A DNA stretch of 64,000 nucleotides from Ancylostoma caninum (lineage: Eukaryota > Nematoda > Chromadorea > Rhabditida > Ancylostomatidae), in assembly GCA_037903475.1 (NCBI GenBank), contig JBAJFG010000232.1, forward strand, positions 1,426,001 through 1,490,000. The letters run 5' to 3'. A program made the translations under genes and the position numbers. Positions 47,655 through 61,600 of the stretch are shown piece after piece (the first letter of the stretch is position 1; each line of letters opens with the position of its first letter). The notes under the pieces were generated by a model. The model saw only the letters and a program-made list of their open reading frames with translations, made no database searches and was not told the origin of the DNA.

Positions 47655-47905
47655 AATCCAGTTTGTGGTATGCGCCACGCATTCGATTCCATCTGAGTAT
47701 GGTAGAGGCATTGAATGCGTATGAGCGCTACACAGTGACTTGCAGCGGGATTCGATGTACGAGCCAGTGCTTCATTCTCTCAGACTGCTTCGGTACCAAT
47801 TTACCAACCCCATAGGATGGTTAGCTTGATTGGCCAACTGGGCGCGATCAAACCATCGACCGTGTGCGGGTGCAGCGCTGCTCTTACCACTGCGCCACAC
47901 GTGAC
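47655..47905 (-). repeat. Candidate tRNA-derived SINE
   Basis: On the minus strand, 47903 to 47841 reads GTGGCGCAGTGGTAAGAGC, a good A-box (TGGCGCAGTGG), followed after a short gap by a degenerate B-box (GGTTTGATCGC). It does not fold as a full tRNA. A unique body of about 190 bp follows. No second copy in the window was recognised. Confidence 0.4.
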
Positions 47906-49877
47906 TTGAAAATGCCAAGGCAGTATACTGTGTTTTTGTTGATACCACAGCAACAATGAAAGCATGAGTCATTTCGTCATAAAGGCTTCGCTAAGAGCTG
48001 CAGGCGAAAGCTTGTTTTTGCTTCTTTACAGTCAATTTTTTCCCTTTTCAGAGAGTTCGGGAAAGATAACAGCTTAGTTTGATTTTGAACAAATTCTCTT
48101 GCCTAAGAAGACCGAGACCTGACTGCACAACTAATTTCTCACATTTAGTATAAGTTATGAGCGCCGCCTTTTCCTTACGTGACTTATTTTGACTCGACAT
48201 TGGACATCTCTGTTCCTACAAGCTTTTTTTCCGGATATAGGATCATTTTTGGTCACTCCGTTATCCGCACCGCTGTCCAGGTCACACAGAATCTCGTATC
48301 CGCTCATCCATGATTGGGGGTAGCACAGCAATCACAAAGACATTCCCCATATTTGCTACTAATACAGGTCTCATATATTCCCACTAGTTTCAGCCTTCCA
48401 TACTTTCACGTACAAAATTTATTCAGATAAAACATCGGCTACCGATTAAATAATCAAGCAATTAACTATTGACATTCGGCTCAATTCTCTCTTAACAAGA
48501 GCTTTGCATGAGGCGAAACAACGTGAAAAAAGCAGGACTTCTCCAAGTAGTTTGCTAGAAGACAGCCTACCTTAATTGGAGTACTTCTATGAGGTTCGAC
48601 TTTTGATGGATCCATATGTCTGTGTTATGCAGGAACTGTTTTTTTAAATAGTCTGAAAATACCCTTGGTAACATTCAGTGATACAATAAATAGGTCGACA
48701 GCGGATTTTCAAAAGCTCACCTGACTCTACCATGCAGTGAAACAACTACAATCTATTTTTCATCCAGCTTTTTCTGCTGATACAGTGTCCAAACGCCTAC
48801 TCTTCCATCGCTATATCGACAAACCGTATGATGTTTGATCGAATGGAAAATACGGTTTCAAAGCGCAATCGTTACTGCATCGGACATAAAGGGGAGGGCG
48901 TAGCACACCTGTTTTGCTTCGCACATTAAACAAAGTTTAACCGAAAGAATCAACGTTTGAGTAAAGGGAGATCAGCGTGTGTTAATTAGTGAAGCGGACC
49001 CTTTTTCCGCGATGCAATACGATTGTCCTTCATTGTAAAGTAGCAGGATCAAGTATGTGATGATAATTATAAGGAGGAGGTGTTCGCACTGGGAAAATTG
49101 CAGGGAGAATGGGGCCTTCAGGAGGGAGGGGTACACGTGAAATGAAAAAGATGGCGAATCAGAAGAAGATATAGGCCCTATAGGCTCAGTGATTATTGCA
49201 AAAGCCCATTTTAAAGAAATTAGCAAGGGCAACAGAACAAGTGTTGGCCCTAGTTGCCTCTCCTCAGGGCACTGGCTCCGTGATGTGGCATCTTCATACC
49301 CTTGGGTTTCGGCGCATCCCTCCGCAACGATTTTATAGAAGTCGTCCAAGTTGCTCTGCTCTACCCCCAAGTCTCGAATCTCGTCGCTTCATGCCAATGA
49401 TTTCATCTGGATCATACAAAAGTGAAAGCAAAATGATAAATCTCCAATTGTTCGTGTGTTTTTATCATCTATGCTTTACCTTTACCAGAAAAGGAGAGGC
49501 TTGGAAAAGAGACCTATTCAGTCCAAAGCAAAATCTTCACCTGATTAAAACAGCACAGATTTTAGCCCACCGGTGATAGGAAACTGTGACAACCGATTCT
49601 AATCTGAACCAGGTAGACACTGGCTTTTGGTGTTTTCCAAACCACAGTGGATTCAAATCACTTACGTACGCATGGCGGAACACATGAGTAACCGCACTTG
49701 ACCTAAGCACATTGTTTCACTTCTTGCTAGAACTTCACTTCGGCGGGTATTGAACCCTGAACCATGCGGACAGCAGTTTTCCATGCTGCATTTGCAGTTA
49801 AAGTCAAGTGTCGAAATTGTCAATTCCGCGTTCCACTATACCAGCTTTAAAAATTTTATCAGAAAGCCGGAGTGGTT

Positions 49878-49961
49878 GGGGGGGGGGGGGCAATATTCTG
49901 CGCGCGACGGGGGGGATGTATTTTTGCCGGCTATGAGAGCGTGTGTGTGAGGGGGGGGGGG
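49878..49961 (+). repeat. Cluster of G tracts (G13, G7, G11)
   Basis: G13 at 49878-49890, G7 at 49909-49915 and G11 at 49951-49961, then TGGG. Capable of forming G-quadruplexes. In the spacer between the duplicated units. Confidence 0.85.
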
Positions 49962-50189
49962 TGGGACCACATGTGGGTAGACTTTTTATGGTGCGATAAA
50001 GGTGCTATCGCGTGTATGCTCCACGTTACTCTCTGCTGTTCTCAACTAATATCCGCTGTCAGAACCAGCAAACGATTGCAGAATCCGCTCTGATTGGATG
50101 AGCAAATTTAATCTGCCTGACTAAGGATATTTCATTCTATATTTCACCTCCACCCTAAATCAGCACTAATCAGCAATGCAAAAGGATCT

Positions 50190-50420
50190 TACCACTGCCA
50201 AGAAGCTTTGAGCATAAGCTAAATGAAAAGGTGTTGAACATTCTTCACCTTCTGCGCACGCATTGCCATTATTTGCAATAAAGACTACTTCGAAACGTAA
50301 CTCCCGATACAGAGTTCAGCTGAACTCACTCATCAACTTGAAAGCAGCATCCAAAACCATCGTTGCCAAACTTTCGACAATGGGTGTAATGTGCTGGACC
50401 CTACTTGTCCTTCATGTTGT
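50190..50420 (-). pseudogene. Remnant of lem-3 exons 1-2
   Basis: On the minus strand the segment matches the first two exons of lem-3 (39,341-39,658) and the intron between them. Exon 1 part: GCACATTACACCCATTGTCG versus ACACTACACCTCCTTGCTGG, then a shared TTTTGGATGCTGCT-like stretch. Exon 2 part still reads like an ankyrin repeat (STPFHLAYAQSFLAV versus LTPLHVACAYDCLAM) and stops at about 50,195. There is a one-base loss in exon 1 and an in-frame TAG just after the ATG position, so it cannot encode the lem-3 start. It lies in the same place relative to gly-2 copy B as lem-3 does to copy A. Confidence 0.75.
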
Positions 50421-52645
50421 CTCTAAATGGAACAGCAAGAATTTGAAAACATGAGAATGAACAGAAATAAGTGAGCAGAAACACTCTAGCAGAACATGGT
50501 TGATGAGAAAAAGGTTCAATTGAAAAAAAAAACAGAACCACACGAATCTGAAGCATGACAGAGACAGAGAAAAGCCCCGAACTGTGATAAAGGAAAGAAA
50601 AATGAATAAATAAGAAACTGGGAGCTGGGAAAGGTATGATTATTGTAGTATCCCACAAACAACCCAAGCATAACGCCCTAAGCGTATGATACTCTTTATC
50701 AAAGCCGCGTATTGCGCGGATTTTCGCAGGATAGCACATGGAAGTCTATCTGCTCCCCTAATGTCTTTCATTACTCGACGAAAATGATAGACAACAGCAA
50801 ATGTTGAGGCGCAGACGATGCGTGAATGGCGGAGGGATAGATACAGGCGCCAATAATGAAGGAGAGAGGTCTAGACAGTTTTTTCAGAAAAATAAAGAAA
50901 AATGAAAAAGAAACGGCTGTAATACGGATACGGATGTAAATACCAATGGGGAGGTACCAATGCCTGCACAGCAATGAGAAGGCTATACAATTATGTATGA
51001 GCTAAACATTTCTGTTCCCACAAATATCTGCATGGCAAGGGTAAACAAAAAAAGGGTTAGCGGAAATTTTGGAAAACCAGAACCCCCAACTTCTAGGAGT
51101 AAAACACAACTCAGTATGAATTAAGATAATATTAGAATAATTTTGAACAGAAAAGGCTCTTCAAGGAGATCTTCCAGGGTGAAGAAAAGGACTGAAGAAG
51201 AGTGGCAAAGAGAATCGCGATTCGTTGGTTCGTGGGCTTTCCCGTAAAAAAATTGTGGAACTGAGAGCTGAAATAACAATTTCGTGTAGTCCCGAGCTGA
51301 GATTATAAAATCACATTTTAACGTGCAGTACTGAGCAATTGCTGAGGGATGGATGGATAAGAACGTCAACGCTCTAAATTATTGTGCTAAGAGTCAATAA
51401 GTTGTAGTAGAAACAGGGAGAATGAGAGGGGAGCGTAAGAATATAGATGCTAGCGAGGAGCTTTGTGGATCGTAGTTAATGGAAAAGAGCGTGGTAACAT
51501 TAAGGAAGAAAGGTAATGCAACAGTTGCCAGATTATTTCAGAAAAAAAAAACTGGGAAAGCCCGAAGGCAGAACCACGAGAGCTAATAAGGCGAGGATAT
51601 TGTCGATTTTAGACCTTAGTCGCTTTTGACATGGTCAGAGGCTCACGTCGCTGAGATCTGGAGCGATTGCTACGCTACTTAGAGAGAGGAGAAATATTAT
51701 AATTAGCACTAGTTAAATCATAAATGAGAATAAGCTGAGAAGGGCTTGAAAAACCAAAAGATTATCTCGCGTGGTATTTTCGCAGATGCGTCGAACCTAT
51801 TTACACTGTGACTCAAATGATGGGAAATAAAGTGCGGAGAGATCGAAGCAAAATCAGATCGATAGCGTTGCTGGATCAACCAACGAATTTGAACTTCACA
51901 TAGTACAGTGAACGTAAACATTTATCCTGCTCTAATAAGAACAAAAAATATCTAAACAAAACCGGATAAAAATTTTGATATGAAACGGAATGATGCACAC
52001 GAGAAACGCAAGCCACTAGAGCAACAAGCAAGAAGACATAAAAGCTGGAAAACAAAGGTTAAAATCAAGTACTATGCAACAACAGAATGTAAGTAATGTA
52101 GCCAGCCAGCAACTGTCTCATAGACCACTCACCATTTACATTTTTCATAGGACTAGAACACCTTTACAGCGATTTGAGAAAAGCTGGGCAAATCACAGCA
52201 CGCAAATAAGGAGAGTGATCTCAACACTTGTGAGACGAAAAGAGCAAATTAACCGTATAAGCATGGCACTATTATTTTATTGTCACAGGCATTGACTTAA
52301 GGGCGAATTCTCGCGAGTATCTCAAATACTGGGCACATTTCACATTTGGGAACATAAAAATGAGGTAGTATGGGAGCGTAGCCTTCTACGCTCGAAGACA
52401 TGTAAAACCCCTGCACAAACCCAAAAATTAATACAGAATGGAAATTGTGATACAACTGTTGCATAGTTAAAGCAGAATGTAAATGTGGCAGAGAGAAGAT
52501 GTGAAGCTTTTGTGGACCAAAGGACAGAGTGTACACAGAATAGAACTGCCTAGAAAATCTAGCACCCAACAAGGAATTAATTTTATTAGGAGATAGCAAC
52601 GAGGATTTGGAAAAAAGTATACTTTACACTAATTCATATTCCAAC
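50421..52645. other. Spacer between lem-3 remnant and gly-2 copy B
   Basis: 2.2 kb without a supported gene, corresponding to the 1.7-kb lem-3/gly-2a spacer. Short stretches align by eye (52,340-52,500 with 41,080-41,240). Confidence 0.5.
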
Positions 52646-55600
52646 TTAGTGGACACATTCTTTACATAATGCCAATTGTCCAGGCAAATGGTCTCTACAA
52701 GGACAAATTCGTATTATTCCGCTTCCTGGCGGAGGCCGTGAAGCACAACTGAACATAAGTGAACTGGACTGCAGCGAACAGTTATATGGAGCATGAGGTG
52801 CCGTAGAATTACTCAGATTGCCATGCGTACAGCCAACCAAACTAAACGGAAGAAAAGATAGTGACTGAACAAATCTGATGCTCAGAAGTGCATTTAAATT
52901 CGGAATACAACGACTGCAATAAATGCCACATAGAAAAAAAAATAGGGAAACCTTAACTTCTGGTACCACTTCGGAAGGGAAAGTAATAATCTAGCACATG
53001 GTCTTTTACAGTTAGTGACGATGGGGGTGACAAATTCGAAGGTTTGAGCGTCTACAGCAGCGCTACCATAAGGAGTGTCGCTTTCTTGCGCTGACGTAGT
53101 GGCTGACCGCAACCATGTATGGCGTTTCTTATCGCACATGACGAGTTTATGTCATTAAAAAAGGCAGCGAAAGGTAACGACTCAAAAGCGAGACGGGGAT
53201 TGCGCTGCTCTAGACATTCGCGTGCGAAATTCGTAAGCTCAACCGACGCTCACCGTATGTCCAGTCATTTTTACCCTCCAAAATGAGTTGCTATCATTAT
53301 TAGATCCAAAAAAGTGCTACATATTTTAATCTAATGCCCCCATTGCAGTCAAATCACAAAGATTCACTGGAAAACCGCACTACTCTAGGTGATGACTGGA
53401 AATGATGGGTAGAAAAGTGACAGCAATCACCCTTCTAAAAGTAACCGTAAAAAGATCAAAGAGAAAAAAAAAACGAAAACCGACATAAGCAAGCGAATAG
53501 AAACCAACTATTTCATAAACCAGAAAAGAAAACCGAAAAATGACGTACCTTTCCAGGACACTTGCAGTGTTCACTATTGGGAAAAACGATGGTTCGCATA
53601 CTAAATCAGCAGATTCACACGCCTTTTCACACGACTCCTCCGAAGCACTCAAGATCGACTGAAGTGCAGTAGGTGGTGGCCACGCAGATATGTTCGAGCA
53701 CAAATCCCGTGATACCAACATATTTACTCTGATCAGCATTCCTTGTGGTGTAAATTCTTCAGGTACAAAAGGAATCGGCTGAAGTGAAAATGTTATATTG
53801 ACATTAATACATAATCAGAGAATGTGTAGATAGAGATCAGAAAAATTGATAACAATGTTGCAAGATTTTAGAGGCAGCACACATGAAAACTGTCGGTCGT
53901 GAGATTTTGACGGGTTTTGTCGTTCTGAGGCACGTGGAACATTATCCAGTGGTGAGATAGCACGAGACACGCGAGAAATCCATGAAATCACACCGCTGTT
54001 TCCCGCGCCTTTGAGTGTCGTTGTGCAAGTGACCAATTTTGGGTAAGATAGAGCATTGTCTAGATGCTCCACCATGTAAGGCATATTAATGGGCTGTAGC
54101 CACGATCTTGCAACAATACCTTCGCAGATAGGTGAAGATTATTCGCGTTCTCACCACCGCTGTGATTCACTAGCAGCCAATTGCACGAGATAAGAAATAC
54201 TTTCAAAATGAAAATTCCCACGAACGGTGGCTTGACCATTTCAAGAGCACCAATGCAACTCGATAATATTAGAGGAGAAGAGATGTTCACAATCCCTTGT
54301 GTGCACATAATAAAAGAGAAGAAACTTACTTTCTCCTTCAATGCACTCTTTATCGCATCTGTCAAACCCCTGTCGTCATTAATGTCAACGGTGTACACAT
54401 AAGGCTTCCCCAATCGTTCCATATACGGTGACTGACTAGTGAACTAAATGGATGTGAATAGAAAATCTCGAAATACAGTGATGCAGTACTACTGCAGTGC
54501 CACAAGGCAAAAATTTAAGCAAAAACGGTTCCCGGAGCAACATCGGATAAGTATGCTAAACCACTCACCTCTCTCAGTGTAGGTTTGTCGCGGAAGAATA
54601 CCGTATTCAGTCGCGACTTTGGAGGATCAAATTTCGGATTTATGAAAACAGCGCCATGAGCAATAGCCTCAAGAGGAGCGGGCCCTTAAACACTTCACTC
54701 GCAAATACTTAGATAGACAAATTAAGATACACACCAATGCGCTAAAGATACACACCAATGCGCTAACCACCAAATTTCTACTTTTGGACCGTTAAGAAAG
54801 TTTCGGAAACAAAGATCTCTGGAAACCAGTGTTCAAACAGATTGTGCCACCCTTTTCTTACGTCCAAGAGCCCTCCCTTCTCACAACAATACAAAATTGC
54901 TTTTACAATGTTGAACTGAAAATTTAAGGAAAATGTAAGAAAACGTTGAAAAAGACGCGCGATTTAATCATAACGACAAAAACTATTAAGCTTCAACCAC
55001 ATAAATCCCAGTGCAGAGGAAAAATCAATTAAGAATACACAAACCTTCAAATGGAAAACCAAGTCCAACGAATATGTTCACTGATCTGAGCAGGGAAGCA
55101 ATTTCGGTCGAGTTTAGAAAACCGTGATTGATCACATTCGAAAAAAGAGAGGATTTCGTATCATTGACGTCCGCGACAGTAGCATGCACCTAAGGTACTA
55201 GTTCATGAGCTGTGCTAAACGCAAATGAAACCATGTCAAAGAAAAAACTCCAGTGAAAAAAAATTGGAAAAGAAAACTGTGAAAACGTAAAAAGAACCTC
55301 AGTAAGATTTGTCAGTACATTAATCATATTAGCAGATTCGCTCCACATATATCTTTCCTTCCCATACACTAGCGAAGCAGGAAGTTCATGGGAGCCTCGC
55401 TCGAACATAGGTTCCACATCGGAGCTATGGATTGCAAATCCAAGAAAACCGTTATCAGGAGTATGCGGGAAAAAAGTCCAGTGCTGAAGAAGTTGCAGTC
55501 CATGCCCTCCCCAAGGGTTCTTCTGCTTAGTACCTGAACAAATGAATAGGTACATAGTTTTACAACTATAGTACGACAGCAATTAGAAATAGAATTGTAT

Positions 55601-58600
55601 GAGGACAGAGATGGAACAGTTCATACCTTTCATTGCAAACTCGCTTTGGTGAGCATTAAAATACAACCTGTAGTTGAATTCCACATGTGTGCCGAAACTA
55701 TCTACCAATCTTATACGACATCTAGAAAGATAGAAATTGAATAAAGGGTAGACACCAATTTGCCATTGTTACCTACTACTTGATAAAGTAGTGACAGCGA
55801 CGAAGCCAATAAGTTCCCAAAAAATCCGTTAGGGAAAGAGAATTAACGGTTTCATGTGTTTAATGCAAGAAATTTTTAACACATTTGACAAACAGAACGT
55901 ATAAGCTTGAAGAGTCATTCCAACTGTACGGTAGCCAGTGCTAATAAGGAAAACTGGGAAGCTCGATACAGATCACCAACATCCAACTTACTTATGGTGA
56001 ACAAGGAAATCCCTCCTCTTCTTGAACGATCTCAGCCCAATGATATCCGTGATTATTAGGTCTAGTCGTAATCGATTGTCTTGAGGAGGGCAAGGAGAGC
56101 TAATAGGGAACTCATCCACGTGTCTGAAAACATGAACTTGATCCAGCTTCGTAGATAAGAATCCAGTTGCACTGCAAAACAGGTGGTGAGGTGTGAGGAT
56201 TCAGTTAGGTGATTGAGGTACAAAGATAAGAGAAGGTGACTAGGCTTAAAATGCACAGGGAAATCCTTGTGATTTTCGTTCACAACACCGGTATGAGTGG
56301 AAATTATAAATATCAGAAGGGATTTTTATTCTCGACGAAAAACAATATGATTGAAGAACTAACAATAAAACCTTTCCCATATTCCCCATGAATTCAAAAC
56401 AGCAGGATAATTCGTACAGTTTTCCAACATTCTAGACGCTAAAATGAACATGGAAACCAAGGAGAATTTGGAAAAAAAAAGGACTAAATTCATTTATAAA
56501 AACGAAATTAGACAGTTCTTTGCTGTAATTTCGCAATCAAGATAGGTGCGATAATGTGCCGAACAACCTGATAAGTGCAAAAAATTCTGAAGTTATTAGT
56601 GGCAGGACATGTATTAGGATGATATTTAAGGGGGAAAAGTGATGCATAACGAAATTAGGATGAGCAAAAAATAGCAACTCTCACTAGAACAGCAATATTG
56701 GCCTTCAGCAATGCGACGAAATGCTATAACACAGTTAAGATGGTGGTAAAATTGACAATGTTAGGATGTGTTCAGCTACTGATTAAACCACAGCAACGGT
56801 AAAAACGCATCGAATTAACATTGAAAAAAAAAGAGTATACGCACGAACAACCAAAAAACTCATCAAGTTCTAAAGTTCCTAAAGAAATGAGTATGCATAA
56901 CTGACCTTAGTAGGGTAGCCTTGTCTGACGATATGTACAAATTGTGTCCTAACAAGAACAAACAGGCAATAAGATCCGACCACTGCAGCAATTCGCCAAG
57001 GGGTCCACCGCTGCTGGACTTCTCGCCAATGTGTAGGTTCTTCTCAGTCAACAAACCCATATGGATCAGGATCTACAAAGGTTTCACTATGAAAGAAAAT
57101 ACCATCGGCGGGGCGCCAAGGCGTTACAATAGACTCGTCACATCAACTGACATGACCTACTCGAATTTCCCATGGTGAAGCGCGTAAGAAAAGCATCATA
57201 TTGACCAGTAACTGACCAACAATGTTGCTACAACCTTACGCTCAGCTTCTTCCCATTAATCATAACACCTTTCTAGATGAATAGAAGGAGGTGGATAAAG
57301 ATGGCCTAGAGAAACACTCACGTTCATCTTTTTCCTATGGGACATGGACTTGGGATACCTAGCAACCGTCTTCTTCAATGCCTCTGTCCAGCTAGACCAG
57401 TGTTGTTCTAGCCGGTCCCTAATGTAGTTATAATTGTCTGCCTTACCAACAAGCACGCTGAACAGTCTCTGTAGGTCTGTGTTCGTCTGAAATCAATTGA
57501 TTGAAGGGCAACATCTCGGTAGATAGCAAATATTGATAGATAGCATTCCAACCGATAGGAATGACTGAGGCAAAAGTACAGTCTGCTTATACTGAACAGA
57601 AAAACCGCCAGATGTTAGAATAAACTACCTCGGCGAACTGCTGTACAGTCGTCCGTTTTCTGCCAGAATCTGTGGGAGGACAGTGGTTTTCCACTAGAGA
57701 CAGGTAATGGCGGAATGAACAAATTGACCTGAAGAACCTGTGCTGTTAAGCGTGTCAACAATGCATCAGAAAAAATGTGAACGCAGTACCCGTCGACTCC
57801 AAGAGAAGCATAACACTTGTGAGATTTCCATCCGGTACGTAACCATTGCATTTTTTCGAAACAGTGAGGATATGAAGACATATTCTTAGGAAACTGCATA
57901 CAGTACAAAGATGTATCACTATCTGAAACAATTTGAAGATTCAGGTGATGACCGAAAAACAGACAGATTTTGGGATCCAGCTGCACAGCTGAAAATGTGT
58001 CAACGAATTTTGAAGCTCGGACCTCTTCTAGTGGACTATACGTAATGTTCAAATGAAATGTGGCCCTACAACTATTATAGTTTCAGGTAGCACTTCCATT
58101 TTTCTCTTGAGAGTGCAGTAAAAACATTATTTGCTGAGATTTTCTAAAATACTGCATGATTTTTTTATCAGACACTATTTTATTGAGCAGGGATATAATA
58201 GAACATGTTTTCGTTTCCGAAGTGCGCTAAAAATAACAGAGTGACACATACTTTGAGATGAAATTTAAAATAAAATGCTAAATTCTCAAAAAAAAACTAA
58301 AGCACCAATAAGAAACACTATGTGTTACGGTGCTGGAACAGTCCAACTCATCACAGCGAAAATGACAAAAAAAATTCAAAGTAATCCAAAAAACATACCA
58401 CGGCCTGTGCTGCTTGAACTGAGCTCGTCATGGTAGTACGAAAGCAGTTGTTCATGAGTCTGAATATTGTATACGCTGACTTCCCTTTCGAAATGCATCT
58501 AAGAAATACACTCTAGATTATTTGTAGGATTTGCTCAGTGTTTTGAGGTTCTTTATAGCATCCTTGCAAAAGAAACGTGTTTAGGGCTAGTTATCGCTCA

Positions 58601-61600
58601 TTAGAGCAGTAGAAAACGTTACAGTAGCAGAATTTCGACCGTCTCTGAGCCTCCGCATACAGCACATAAAGCTGTGTGGCAGTTTGAGCCGATGTCCTTT
58701 CCTTTTATCATGGCACTATAGTGAATGCAGCAACAGCGAAACCAGTCTTGATCAAAACTTGAGCCCCAAAAATGTTCACACTTTTGGGCAAAGTCTAAAC
58801 TTCTAACAATCTCCATGTTCTCTGCTCTTTAAACTTGGACATACTTGCATGTATCAGACCCTCATGATCAACTATTCCACTCAGCAAACTGGGGGGGGGG
58901 GGGGAGGGCCCCGGGCAGAATAAGATAAATGCCTAAAGTAACTGTTAGAGAATAACAGTCTCAACAGAAATTGATGAGAATAACGTCTGTACTAGATATT
59001 TCTTAGAGCTGCAGTCGTGAAAGTGAGCCGTGCGGAAAAAGCGGCGCTGACAAAATGAAGCGTATTTTATTTATATATTTATTTCATTACATGGATGTAT
59101 CCATGTGAAAACAATCTATAAACACATTACAGTACACTATGTACAAAACGAATAAGTCTCAGATTATTTCATAGAACTTTTTAATTTTAAAGAAAAAGAG
59201 ACCTCTAATTATTCTTGTTTGAGGAATCCTTCCACTTGTTTCTTAAAGATGACAGTTTTCTCGAAGAAAGCGAAGAAAGCACATTAGAAAGAAGAAAAAA
59301 CAATCACTGTGTAACCTGCTCGATCAAACGAAGGTCTATTTCGCTGATATTGAGGAGAGCATCGATTAGTGTTCTAGACTGGTAGCAAAATACCGATCAG
59401 AACGACATCAGCAACTTTGGTTACTGATGTCGTTCTAATCGGTATTTTGCTACCAGTCTAGAACATTAATCATGCTACCAGTCTAGTTACTTCATGAGTC
59501 TCCTGTAGAACAGTTAGTCCAAACAGACAGTTAATAAATAAGGAGTTGGAGTGAGTGAATAAGAGAAGCAGAGGTGATAATCTCGCTAAGCAGAGTTAGT
59601 TACGTTTAGGTTAAGCAGCCTTCTGTCACTGTGCCCTATGGATAGGCATCAGGATACGCACCACCCCGGCTGCATGCATGAATGGACAGTATCTCCCTAA
59701 TGGGTTCAAGAAGCTCTATGCATATACGGGTATTTTTCAGCATTTGGTGATAGAACTTGATTCTTTGCCTCTTATTAGCAGCTTTCACTTGTTTTTCTTC
59801 CACATGGAATGCATTAGAAGCTTCAATCTACCAAAGAAATCACTTTGTTTCAGTGGCCTTCTCTGATATCACAATAACAAAATTATAAACTGCTAGTTTC
59901 AGTAACTGTCACAGAGGTTGTCATGGCTCAGCCTGTCATCACTTTAATAAGTCACTGCGTGCGACTCTTCTAAGCTTGTCTTCTACTGCTGCTCCTACCG
60001 AAATTGTTTGTATTTTCATTATCAATCAATTTAACGTCATTAGAAAAAGACACTTTCAAAACCGAACTGAATAACAGTGATAGCGGTTGAAGGTGGTTGC
60101 GACCACTTGATGGCTTTGTCTTTGAATGTCTACGAATAGATTAATCACATGGATTCAGAGAAGAGGCTAGTTCGAGTAAATGGTTAGCAAAGCAGAGAAC
60201 CATGGGCAGAAGTGTTTCGCACTCTTGTGCAGGCAAACGACTGCCAGTTACAATGATGACAGCCTGAGCGCGCTAATTGCTCCTGATAGCTTCAAGAGTT
60301 TCCATTAGTTGAGGAGGAAAGAAACCACTATCTTCGTGCGCGACATTTGGAAAAATCGCAGTATACCGACGCACTGGAGAGCGCAGGCGCTTCGATCAGT
60401 TCGTTTGCTGCGTTGCCAACGCATCCGACTATTCTAGTGCACTGGAATCTCTTTCTCTTCTGAAGCTTGCGTGACTTGCACATTTTTTTTGTCCAACCAA
60501 ACATTTCTCATCGTTTCATAGGACTCGAAAGCGTCCTTTATGTCAGGCATGGCACGTAAACTGGTCAGTTCCACGTCATCGTATTTGACAAACTCAAGAT
60601 TTCATCAATGTCCCTCGTGCCTATTAACTGTAGCACACAAAATAGTCACCAAAGGCCCTAAAGCACGTTGGTTTCACAAGAACGTAGCTGATTTAAGTTG
60701 GTCGGAAGCAACTGATAGACTCATATGGATCACATGCTTCCCAGTGTACTAGAAATAACTAGGCTAAGGAATGTGAAAGGAGGAATGACATTCTTGTACA
60801 GCAAAGCGCGCGAAGGCAGAAATATTGTGATTGATTGATTTATTGTGTCTCATTTACAACGCTATGGATACAAAGTTCAGATAAAATACAAGTTCTGGTG
60901 AGATTATCTCTCTGCTCTCCCTTCCTAAACTTTCCTGTGGTCATGTCTTAGAAGCATAACTCGGGGTTATAGTCATAGTTCAGGGTGATGAAGGCTACGA
61001 CATAACAAATTCAATGGAATTAAAAGATTTTTCGTATGAAATTTGTACTAGGTTCGGAATTGAAGTGCTAGACAAATCATACGGTTAAATTTCATTTCCC
61101 ACGTAACCTCGACACACTTTTACATTTTCTTATATGATAATCCTGAGGTTGTTGATAGAGGAAATAAGCAAAAGCAATGCAAAAGCAATAACTTTTAATG
61201 CGCTAACCTTTGTTCACAGGAATAGCGAGAGAAGGAGGCTTCTGTTCTGTCTCATGTGAGATTTTGGCAGTCGTTGGCAAGAGTCCTTTCTTTAGTGGTA
61301 ATAGCATTGTAAGCATTGTTATCAGAAGCAGAATGTGAAAGGGGATGTGCACAACCATAGGTAGTGGCTTTCCTCTTCACTTTCAATGTAATCTTCCACT
61401 CTCAAGGAAAAGCAGTTGGGTAAACAACATCAGCAATTAATTAAAAACTTGTAAAATACCGGAGTGTAATTGATAATATATGTGGTGTGAATAAATGAAA
61501 TGAAAGTAAATGAAGTATCGAACAGAGGCAAAGCTGTCGCTCAACCATACCGTTTCTGTTCAATAAGTGCAAATCCGACGAAAACGATCCTTAACCAAGA

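Larger units (their letters stand above)
47170..50189. other. Spacer upstream of gly-2 copy A
   Basis: About 3 kb with no gene I can support. It holds the gly-2a promoter, a tRNA-like SINE candidate and two G tracts near the right end. A minus-strand open stretch at 48972-49370 has no recognisable domain. The tandem-duplication junction must lie in or at the edge of this interval. Confidence 0.5.

Noticed and set aside
47841..47903. Functional tRNA gene
   Set aside because: The B-box is degenerate and the stems do not pair; kept only as a SINE head.
48972..49576. Longer open frames on both strands upstream of gly-2 copy A
   Set aside because: I looked for a reverse transcriptase or glycosyltransferase reading and found none; no paired splice sites.
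53815..54084. 89-residue minus-strand frame in intron 12 of gly-2 copy B
   Set aside because: Copy A has no counterpart and exons 12 and 13 join in phase without it; at most an unproven alternative exon.
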